From positions 1 to 26,543 of the forward strand of contig BBXU01000375.1 in the NCBI GenBank assembly GCA_001598975.1: 26,543 nucleotides of DNA. Direction: 5' to 3'. The notes beneath the pieces are model-generated. The model searched no databases, was not told the origin of the DNA, and worked only from the letters and a program-made list of their open reading frames with translations. The stretch comes from Parachlorella kessleri (taxonomy: Eukaryota > Chlorophyta > Trebouxiophyceae > Chlorellales > Chlorellaceae). A program made the translations under genes and the position numbers. The number at the start of each line of letters is the position of its first letter. The first letter of the stretch is position 1. Shown in pieces: positions 10,262 to 19,034 of the stretch.

Positions 10262-13200
10262 TTACTTGCAGGCCGCGCTGATGCAGCCCTTGTGGGCGCG
10301 CCAGTTGCATGTCCCTGGCCGCCCCATGCATGGAAGGCGGGCTGTGACTGGGGCCGGAGGTGGGAGCGCAGCCAAACTGGTGATGCTGGTTCCTAGCACC
10401 AAGCCTCCGCTGCCACCCTGATGCTTGGGCCTGCCCCACTCGCTGACCAGCATCCAGTCGGGCTGGCTAAAGGCGTGATTGATGGCTGGTACGTCTGGCA
10501 GGTCATTATCCACGTATGCCTCGGACAGTGGCACCGTTGCTGCCGCTGCAAATGGCGACGTGGGCATCTGAGGAGGCTGGGGTTGCTGGGCCTGCTGCTG
10601 CTGTTGCCCGGCTGGCAGTAGGGCAGCCGGCATGGCGGGGGGCATGAGCTGCCACTGCTGCTGCTGTTGCTGCCCGGCTGGAAGCGCGGCGGCCGGCAAC
10701 AAGCACGGCTGCCCCTGCAACTGCTGCTGCTGTTGCCCGGCTGGCAACAGGGCAGCCGGCATGGCGGGGGGCATGAGCTGCCACTGCTGCTGTTGTTGCT
10801 GCCCGGCTGGCAGCGTGGCGGCCGGCAAGCGCCAGGCGGGGACCTGGAGCTGCGGCGCCATGAACGGAGGGAGCAAGTCAGGCATGGCGGCATTCATAAG
10901 CTGCTGTGCTAGCGGCTGGGGCTGCACTAGTGGCTGTGTCGGCTGGGGCTGCTGCTGCGGCTCCGGGGGAGGGCGCGGGACATCAATCAAGGGGAAAAGG
11001 CCGCCCTCCAAGGGCGCTTGCAGCACAGGGGCGGCTGCACTCAGAACAGCGCGATACCCAAAGGCCCCTGCCAAGCGCTGCTCATGCTGGGCCTGGTGCT
11101 GCTTGTTGGCGGCCATGGTGCTGTTCTTGCTGCGCAGCAGCTCGGCTGCGTCCGCATGGCTCTGCAGGTAAAGGTCAGTCTCCCGCTGGTGGTACTCGCA
11201 GAGGTTCCGCACGGTGGTGTCTGCGCGGGCGGTGGAGCTGCCCACTGTGGCATTCTGCTGCACGCGCCTGTTTGCTTCCTCTGCAGAGAAGCAGGCATAC
11301 ATTTTGCCAACCATCTCGGTTGCCAAGAATAGCATTCACCTGGCTGCGGGGTCTAGTTGGAGTCTCGCTGCATATTCTCAACTGCACGTGCCTCAAACAT
11401 CACACACGCCTGCACTGGTGGTTTCCTTCCCTGGGGAGGGCATCAGGCCACCCACCTACAATGCCGGTGGTGTCTTGTGTGCTGGTCTTGTCCACCGGCT
11501 CGTAGGCGCTATGGATGCGCTTCGCATGCCACTCACACAGCGCCAGCAGCATGGGCATGTGCATCACAAAGCGGCCCCCGTTCCAGCGGCTTTCAGTAAA
11601 CTCCAGCAGGGGCCAGCGGATGACCCCCTTGTAGCTCACAGGGTAGTAGAAGGGGTTCATGATGCGCACCACGGTAGGGACAGGCTCAGGAAGGCCACCT
11701 GCATGTGCAAGTAGGTACGGTGGACACCTGTGTCTGCCTTCGCTGCAGGTAAGCATGCACTGATTTGCCTTAGCAGTGCAGGTGGTGTGTGCGCTCCAAC
11801 ACTATGGTGCCTCACAAGGTGCTCAACAGCGCCATGTCCACACATAGGCACCTTCATCACCGTCATCAGTGGCACCCTCAGAGTTCAGCAGCTCCGTGAA
11901 GGACATGTCTGACAAGTCAACGGCATAGTCCTCCAGCACGGTTTCTGTAGTGGTGACCCGGTTGGCATAGATCCGCAGCTGCATGAGCAGGACTGCAAGG
12001 TGAGTGCCGGAAAGTGGCGCGTGATCGCAGTTTTGGAGGCTGCGCTGTTAAGTACACAAGCTGGCATGTTCTTAAGTGGAGGCAGGGTGGCCGCAACTTT
12101 CTCTTCACCAAGCCCTGACAGCCTGGAACTGCAAACTGCATCCCAAACCATTGGCATGCCTACTGGGTCATTTGAGCTGTCAGGACTGCGTACCTTGAGC
12201 GGCTCGTTAGACCTGGGGTTCAGGATGAAGGGGAGCTCAGCCACAAAGAGGGGCTGCTCGCGCTTGCCAGGCTTATGATCTGCTGAGGTGGCTGGGCGCA
12301 TGTTGATGAAGCCGCCAAGGTTGAGCCCAAGCTGCAGGGCTGGCTCCTTGAAGGCCTTGCACACCCAGTGGCGGTACCACAGGAAGAACTGGTAGGCCTG
12401 GGGCCCTGTGAAGAGGCCGCCAGCGCGTGCCCACATGTGCAGCGTGCCCAGCAGGAAGCCAAGAAAGTCCTTGTCTGCAAAGCGGACCATTAAAGAGACC
12501 GTCACTGGCAAATGGGCATGAGCAGGGGCGCATGGCATGCGGCAGGAAGAATCTTCATCGCTCGCAAAACGAACTGCAGAGCGCCAGTCAGCCGAAGCCA
12601 GCAGGCCGCCGTACATACCACGCTTGGGTGCCTGCTTGAGCAGCACAGTATGCTGTGGGTAGCGCCAGGTGTTCTTGCCCGTGTGGGCGCGGCAGAGCAT
12701 CATCATGGTCCTGCCGGGCAGGATCAGCGGGCGGGGGGGCGCTGCAGACATGAACATGAGTTGAGAGGTAGGATGTGCCTCTTGCACTTGATTACCCGAG
12801 TGCCAAATGAACAAAAAGAGGGCCGTGCCGGGCCTCAATGTCCAGTGCAAGACATCAACCAGCAACAAGAGCTGCCCACCGCCTTCCAGGTTGAAGAGCT
12901 CGTCGTTCTCCTGGTAGTTGTGCTCTAGGATGAGCCACAGCCGGCCGCCATTGAGGAGGGAGTAGTTGGCAGCAGCCAAGGAAACATCGCGGTACCAGCG
13001 CTGGAGGTGCTTCTCGGCCTTGCGGCAGTAGTCCTCGGGCCTGAAACAAGACTGCCAAGGAGTCCGCAGCCAACCAATGGTCGCCCACGCTCACGCAGCC
13101 AGCCCATACATGAGGTGTGGCACAAGCAGCCCTGTGCAACATGCCTGCAAACCTGTACCCCTAACTTCAACATGCCTGCAGCGGTTCCAGGCCTCGCAAA

Positions 13201-15729
13201 ATCCAAGGATGCTTGCCCCGTCCTCATCCGTGTAAAGCATGGCTGGGATGGGGGGTGGGCGGCCTGCAAGCAGGCAAGAGGTGGGCTGCCGATACACGTA
13301 TTTCTTCCAAAGACCCAGAGGCACCGCACTCACCAGACAAGCGCAGCGCACCACTCGTACCAGGGTGGCCGGGCAGGGACATGCCAGTTGAAAATGCCGT
13401 ACCTGAGCCGAGCACCTTTCCAAGCAAGCGCAGCAGCAGCTTGGCAAACATGAGGAATGTCAGGGCTGTGTTGCTGTCACTGAGCGTGAACGCCACTGCA
13501 TAGCCCCCGCTGCGCTGACTGTAAGTGGTGTACAGTAGGTCTACAAGCGGGCACACAGTTTGTTTGTGAGGAGCCTCAGCGCCAGGGGAAGCGTGCAAGG
13601 CACCCAACAAGCACCAACACACTTTGCAGGAAGGCAAGATGGGAGCAGCTCCACATGGCAAACAGTTCCAAGTACCTGAGACAGCGCTAGGGATGACCAG
13701 CTGCCCTAGCAGCACCTTGGCGTCACCATGCACAGGGCCGCACTGCGGGCAAGAGAAAGGGCAGCATCGGTACAGGCTTGCACCCTCAGCACCGGCGGCC
13801 AAAGAAGGACGCAAAGGCAGGGCCAGTGCACACACAGGTTGATGGCTTGCCAGCACCATAGGCGTGCAGCCACTTGACGCAGCCCCACCCACCAAGCCAG
13901 TGGTGCAGTCAAAGAAGAAGGGGGAGCTCAACTCCCGGGGGCGGCTCAACATCTGCAAGGCTATATGCATCGCCGGGTTGCTGGTCATGAAGACCCGGAA
14001 TGGGCTGTCATGCAGCTCCTGCACAAAGCCCAAGACGGGGCCGGTGCCAGCCTGGCGCTGGGTCTCCCTGAATCCCCTGATGGAGACGACAATGTCATCG
14101 GCCTGGCGTTGCTTCAACCCCTCGCGGTGAAGGCGCTGCAGCCATAAACAGGGAGCATATAGCGAGCCGCAATGTAACCCAGCCAAGCAGATTCCCCATG
14201 CCGCAGTCATCATTATGGAGGCTAAGATGCAGGCAAAGTTTAGGATCTTTGCTACACCTGCCGCCCACCCAGGGAGGTAGCATGCGAGACGGCGAGCAGC
14301 CAGGGCGCACATCACCTTGCGCATGGCATCATCGGATGGGCCTGTCCGGGTTTGCGTGCCAGAGGCCTGGGCCTGGGGCACCTGCAACAACAGGTGTCCA
14401 TACATTGCTCGCCCGCCAACCACTGCAGCAGTGGAGCAACAGCAGTCTTGGTGCACAGTACCCGCTGGAAGACGAGTGGTAGAATGTCCACCTTGCATGC
14501 CCACCTTGCATGTCCACCTTGCAGATACCACCTTGCATGCACGCACAAGCGTGGTATGCCAGAGGCCACAGCAATGCACCTCTCGGGGTGCGCCGCAGCT
14601 TCTCCATGACCACTTGGGCGATCAACCCAGTCAGCCGCCCGCTGCGGGAGTTGTCCTCGTGGCAGCAGGCAGTATGTGGCACAACCTCCCACTTGAGCTC
14701 GTCCCCGCTGATGCCCTGGAGCCACTTGACCAGCACCAGGCCCTTGCACCTGCTCCAGCACAATAGTGAAGCTGCTAGTGACAGGCGTTCTTCTACAACC
14801 AGTCACAAGCAGCGACCTGGTAACGATGCACTGCTGACAGCCAAGGTGACCGCCCCGCCCGTCTGGCAGCAACAGCAACTCCTGGTGGGTATTGCTTGGC
14901 TGCCGGTGCACTGCTGCTACCATATGCCAGCTTACCCTTGGTGGCTGCAGCGGAAGGGTACATAAGCCAGCGCGTCCTTCAGGGCCTCAATGCGTGTTGA
15001 CCCTCTCTGCAGCAGGCAACACACAGGTCCTTCCATTGGCCGCCTACAACGGCAACGTGTTCCAGGGCAAAACACTGTGCCGGCTGTGATGGGTTGCAGG
15101 CACAGTAATGGAGCGCTCTGCAGCTGGGCTCGGAGTGATTCGGGGTAGCTCTGGGCTCATACAATAACCCCACCTTGTAGTAGCCTTTCTCCAGCATCCA
15201 CCACTCAAAGCCGCTGTCCTGCCGCTTGTCTTTGGCCCCTTTGCCAGTGATGGGGCTGAGGTGGGCAGGGAAGCGGTTGGCGGCGACCTTGGCCTCATCC
15301 AAGGGGTCTGGCCCAAACACCACCATCGCCTTGATCATTACTGCTGCCCCGGGCGCCCACTTCCCTGTGGCAGGGTCCAGCAGCTGGGAGTTCTTGGAAA
15401 TGACTATTGTCTTGCCGGCAGTGGGCAGCACATACTGCCCCTCAAGGGTGAAGGCCTCGGGCAGAGCATAGTGCCGCTTGTTGTCAGGACCCAGCTCGGG
15501 CAGCTGCGCCCCCAGGATGCCAGCCAGAGCCTCAGGCGCCAGGACCCCTGCAGCAGGGACTGGTACGCAGGGTGAGTGGGGGCCCAGGAGAGAGGCCTGC
15601 AGGCAACACTTCTAGCTAGGCAGCACCTCTAATCTGATCCTCATACTGCACCCCATGCTGGCGAAGAAACGAGTCATCATCAGCTGTAATGCCGAAAATC
15701 TCGTTCTCCTCGTCGCCTGCCACCTGCAT
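10262..15729 (-). CDS. DDE-type, Mutator-like transposase (15 exons)
   Basis: Exons in gene order: 15729-15627, 15547-15174, 15006-14936, 14749-14518, 14381-14316, 14135-13893, 13742-13676, 13540-13403, 13242-13176, 13040-12880, 12741-12619, 12474-12194, 11978-11852, 11698-11456 and 11280-10262. All phases agree and give 1,104 residues; an in-frame stop precedes ATG 15729. A zinc-finger-like motif C-x4-C-x23-H-x2-C (FRCSHQGC ... VPHTAC, residues 179-211) is split by intron 3. The DDE-like region follows: first Asp in FFFDCTTGL (about 358), second in MLYTDEDGASILGFCEAWN (about 437), preceded by GGYAVAFTLSDSNTALTFLM as in MULE transposases. The third acid and the usual C-x2-H are not clear. A Gln/Pro-rich tail ends in a Cys-rich motif (CMGRPGTCNWRAHKGC). 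Intron 9 has a GC donor (CAG|GCATGT). The exon 4 donor was chosen by frame. No disabling stop is seen, so it may be active. The exact superfamily is inferred. Confidence 0.75.
10600..10830 (-). repeat. 129-bp tandem duplication encoding a Gln-rich, Pro/Ala-rich repeat
   Basis: A block starting at 10629 recurs at 10758 with few changes, so the transposase tail carries two copies of a 43-residue unit (LPAGQQQQQQWQLMPPAMPA...) with embedded CAG/CTG runs. It is in frame and so changes protein length without disrupting it. Confidence 0.85.
14484..14540 (-). repeat. Minisatellite of 13-14 bp that repeats a 5' splice site
   Basis: Four copies of GCAAGGTGG (minus strand) place AAG|GTGG donor-like sites after 14532, 14518, 14505 and 14492, at the end of transposase exon 4. 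Only the site at 14518 joins exon 5 in a frame that continues into the conserved region. Confidence 0.8.
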
Positions 15730-15897
15730 GTCTGCTGCCTACATGCGTCTAGCCATCCCAACCGGGGGCGGGGATGCTGCCTACGAGTGACTCTGAAGGC
15801 CGCCATTTTGCTCATGGAACGAGTACGCCAATGCAGCTGGGCTGTTTCGCACCGGTTCCGCTGGTGAGCTGTTCCGGGGGTAATCCGGAAGGGGTAT

Positions 15898-15971
15898 TCG
15901 GGCTCCGCGGAGATGTTACGTAACCTGGATCCCTGGTGAATGACTAATCCCTGGTGAGACGTCACGGCGGG
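15898..15971 (-). repeat. Right terminal inverted repeat of the transposon
   Basis: The outer 22 bp (15950-15971) are the exact reverse complement of the left end. CTGGTGA, the complement of TCACCAG, recurs at 15951-15957, 15933-15939 and, further in, at 15861-15867. The transposase ATG is 242 bp from this end. Confidence 0.85.
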
Positions 15972-15980
15972 GGGAGGAAG
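15972..15980. repeat. Right target-site duplication GGGAGGAAG
   Basis: This is an exact direct copy of 6488-6496, abutting the element end. Confidence 0.88.
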
Positions 15981-16164
15981 CACTCCCTTCGCATGTCGTA
16001 ATATTAAGTAATCCTTGGATGGCAAAATTCTTTTCTTTTCTCTCCTTTCTGCTCCCATTCCAGGCTTCACCTTTGTATACCACTGTTTCACCTGAAGACT
16101 GGAATCGCAAATGCTGTCTCAGGTCGCTGTGACCTAACCGGGTCTTGCCATCAGGGAGCTTTGC
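15981..16164 (+). promoter_or_regulatory. 5' flank of the 712-residue protein gene, separated from its divergent partner by the transposon
   Basis: This stretch is host sequence outside the element. Joined to 6404-6496 it reconstructs an intergenic promoter of about 277 bp shared with ING. It contains an AT-rich patch (GTAATATTAAGTAATC near 15998-16013) and a pyrimidine-rich stretch (TTCTTTTCTTTTCTCTCC) typical of a 5' UTR, but no defined motif. Confidence 0.5.
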
Positions 16165-18685
16165 ATGGACGCTGCCGCCTGCTTTGACCGATTCAGACTG
16201 CGCTTTACAGCGGCGCAGCAGATTGGCGACGGGGAATCCAAGCTGGCCGATGGGCCAGCCAGGAGGGAGGCACAGCTCTCCAGGGAGCCTAGACAGTTCT
16301 TAGAGGAGCTGGCTGCCAGTGGGAGGCAGCAGCACCAGAAGCCTGGCCTGGGTGGCAAGCAAAAAGCGGGCCGGCAGGGCTCAAGGAAGGGACTCGGTCC
16401 CAGCACCACTGGAAAGGAGGCCCCTGCTGGCATAGCGGACGCACTTGGCGCACGTGCCGCAGCAAGCAGTTGTGGACTTCGGAAGGATGCTCTGCGCTCC
16501 GCACTGTCCCTTATGAAGGGCATGCGCGGTAGCAAGTCAGCCCATCCTAAGCCAACTAGGCGACAGATTCAGGAGGCAGCAGTAGAGCCTGATACACAGA
16601 GCAAAGTAAAAGTGCCAGTACAGCAAGCTGGCACCGGCACCGATAGGCAGGCATCGCAGTCACAGGGCACCAAACCCAGCAGCAACCTGCGTCCACAGCC
16701 GCTGGAGGGCCGCGAGCTGCTGACTTGCGGCGATGGCCATGTTGAGGATGCACAATTTGATGATGCAGTGCCTGGCGAGGCTCTATCCCTGTCACGTTCT
16801 TCTGGCGCCCCATCTCCCCAGCAAAGCGGTCCTAATATTGCCCAGCATGGACAGCCTTGGCATTCAGGCGTGGCAGTCGACCAATACTTTGCAGCAGCAC
16901 GGCGGCATCTGCAGAGTCTCGCTGAAGGCGCTAATGATATGAGGTGGGGCCTCATTCTCTGAGCTTAGTAGTGCTGTCAGGCTGCAGAACCAGGAGCACT
17001 AGCTGCCGACGATACAGCTTAGCGTTTCCTGCTGAGACTTGCTGTTGTATATGGTGTGTGTCAACCATGTGTGTGTCAAACCATGCAGGCCTGGCTTATC
17101 CAGCAGCCAATGCGTGGAGCTGCTGGTCGCCAAGCTAGATGGGGATGTGGAGGGGCTAAGCACTGCCAGCAAGTCAACAGATCTTCAGCAGCTTGGTGCA
17201 GAGAGCCAGGCAACGCAGCCTACACTTGGTACGAGGCAGGCTACGCAGCCGAAGGGCAGCATAGCACATGGCACATCATCTCTCAGACTGACGTCCCACC
17301 TGCACTCCGGTCCCTCCTCAGTGCCACCGCAGAAAGCTTCGGGACACAGCAAAGTGTCTCAGCCCCAGCAGCAACAGCGCTCCAAACCAGCCAGCAGCAA
17401 TATGCACTGGCTGGTCGACGGGCTTGAAAACCCTCAGGGAAGCTCTGGATTGGCACTGCACAACCCCTATGAGGTGGCTTGTGACCGGCATAGCGGCCAT
17501 CAGCAACAGGCCAAAGGGAGTTTGGACAGCGACTTCCTGGTAGGTCACTGCTTGGGGTCGCCCTTGGTGGCTTAGGGTGTACTGCATTGACCTGGGTCTC
17601 TTAGATCTGTCCATTCACAAGTGTGTTGACCCTTCATGGTGCAGGCTAACTTTCCTACCAGCATGCCGGCTGGCGCAAAGGAGGGTAGGAGCGAGGCAAC
17701 AGGCTTCACTCACAACAAACGCCAGAAGGTCATGTGGCGAGGTACGTTGCTTAACCATTCTGTAGGCTAGTATTCACACAAGATGAGAATTATGTGCAGT
17801 GTTACCAGTCGGCTCGTGTGCAGCAGCCTCCCGGCTGTAACAGTGTTGTCCCTTTGCAATGCCTGCCATGCAGGTCCCTGGGAGTCGGATTTAGATGGTG
17901 ATATATTATGTCCATCAGTCTCCGCTGCCGGCGGCGGTGATGAGTTTGCTGGGTTTAGCAGCAGCCACTTGCATACCACGGGCAGCGAGCTGACCAGCAC
18001 AGCAGAACGGGTGAAGGCAGCAGGGGTGCACCCCCCGCCACGTGGATGGCAAGCACCCGCTGCAGAGGAGGAGAAGTGGCTACAAGGTTGGATAGGGCGT
18101 AAGGCACAGCGGCAGGGCGCCTCACTTTCTTGTGACGCAGAGCTGCTCAGGCGGGAAGAGGAGCCAGCCTGGCTTGGCAGCGCTGGCTTGGCTGAGGAAC
18201 CTCTGCAACATTCACCGGTCTGGAAGTGCGGCAGAAATGGTCATGCGCCCGGCGCAGGTCCGCAGCTGTCGAACCGGCTTCAGCAAGCCAGGCCCCAGGG
18301 AACCCTGGTTTTTAAGACGGCATGCTTGGAAGCAGCACATGGCAGTGATCATGCAGCCCCTGACGTGATAGCTGAGGAGGACAACAGCCTCAGCTGGCTT
18401 GCATCCGAAAAGGACTGCCAAACGCTGCAGAATCAGAGGCTGCCTGCGGTGCCAGCCAACTGTGCAGAAGACCAGGGAAGGGGGCTCCCTTCCTACCTTC
18501 GCCTGTCCCCTAGAGCATCCCATGGTGCAGGTTCTGGTACAGCCAACAGGGGCCTGGATAGAGGGCAGCAGTGGGGAGAGCCTCTTGATTGCCCGCGACT
18601 TGTAGCTACCGTCAAGAACTTTGCCACAAGCAGCCACAGCCTGGGAAGCTGCGGAGACCCTCTTAACTGGCGGGCGATGTTGTAA
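16165..18685 (+). CDS. Unrecognised 712-residue, largely disordered protein
   Basis: Four exons, 16165-16943, 17089-17539, 17645-17741 and 17874-18685 (TAA), join in phases 2, 0 and 1 through GT-AG introns with good CATGCAG or GTGCAG acceptors. The protein is rich in Ser, Gln, Gly, Ala and Pro, with many charged residues and no membrane segment or signal peptide. Short blocks that look more ordered are QYFAAARRHLQSLAEGANDM joined across intron 1 to SSSQCVELLVAKLDGDVEGL, HNKRQKVMWRG (basic, possibly nuclear-targeting), and PWESDLDGDILCPSV. I do not recognise the family and propose no function. The start is the first ATG after the pyrimidine-rich leader. It was probably co-regulated with the divergent ING gene before the transposon landed between them. 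The stop codon lies inside TTGTAA, so a TGTAA sequence overlaps the end of the coding region. Confidence 0.65.
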
Positions 18686-19034
18686 CATCCTGTTGTGGCA
18701 GCGTTACACATGTTGTCAAATCTGCACAGTTAAGCATTAGCAATTTTTGCATGAGCACAACATGACTTTTCAACTTGACTGGGCCCAGCTGGGTAATCTG
18801 GCTCTCCCAATACTCATGCTCGCTAACCAACCTTGCGACTGTCCTAGCATACGAGGTTGCTGCCTACTTCTGATTTGCCAAGTGAAACCCAACACTCACT
18901 GACACAACCTAGGCCAGAGCTTTGCAAAGGAGAAATAGCACGTCTGTCTGTAAGGGTGCGAAGTACTGAAATGATCAAATTTTTATTTGCAGAGGCTTTC
19001 CTGCATCTGCACCCGCCAAAAGCGCACACATTCA
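18686..19034. other. Convergent intergenic region between the 712-residue gene and UTP25
   Basis: These 349 bp hold the 3' flanks of two facing genes. A TTACA at about 18704 reads TGTAA on the minus strand, the algal-type polyadenylation word, but it lies about 330 bp beyond the UTP25 stop, so its use is uncertain. No coding signal is seen. Confidence 0.4.

Larger units (their letters stand above)
6497..15971. mobile_element. Complete Mutator-like (MULE-type) DNA transposon with two convergent genes
   Basis: The element is 9,475 bp long. Both ends begin with the same 22 bp in inverted orientation (CCCGCCGTGACGTC... at 6497-6518 and its reverse complement at 15950-15971), bordered by the direct repeat GGGAGGAAG. 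A second matching block, TTCACCAGGG, follows at 6526-6535 and inverted at 15931-15940; beyond it similarity decays, so the terminal repeats look like about 40-75 bp of imperfect match. Inside are a DDE-transposase-like gene (10262-15729, minus) and an unassigned gene (6793-9092, plus), converging on a 1.2-kb central spacer. The 9-bp duplication, the zinc-finger-plus-DDE layout and the convergent gene pair fit the Mutator superfamily. The perfect target duplication suggests a fairly recent insertion. Superfamily assignment is inference from structure and motifs; the repeats and duplication are read directly. Confidence 0.87.

Noticed and set aside
10632..11171. Plus-strand Cys/Gly-rich open frame
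   Set aside because: It is the antisense shadow of the CAG-rich transposase tail.
11958..12000. Stronger-looking acceptor CACCTTGCAG near 12001 for transposase exon 13
   Set aside because: Used after the exon 12 donor it gives a frame with Cys-Ser repeats; the acceptor 21 bp further in (CTCATGCAG|CTGCGG) restores LRIYANRVTTTETVLEDYAV.
11885..12979. Single minus-strand open frame of 364 residues
   Set aside because: It reads straight through several introns and ends in the wrong frame; only parts of it are exons of the transposase.
15612..16091. Long minus-strand open frame across the right transposon end
   Set aside because: It runs in a different frame from the transposase first exon (ATG 15729), crosses the element border and target duplication, and has no recognisable similarity.
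18700..18710. TGTAA words as green-algal polyadenylation signals
   Set aside because: They are not found at a consistent short distance after the stop codons in this window, so they do not define 3' ends here.
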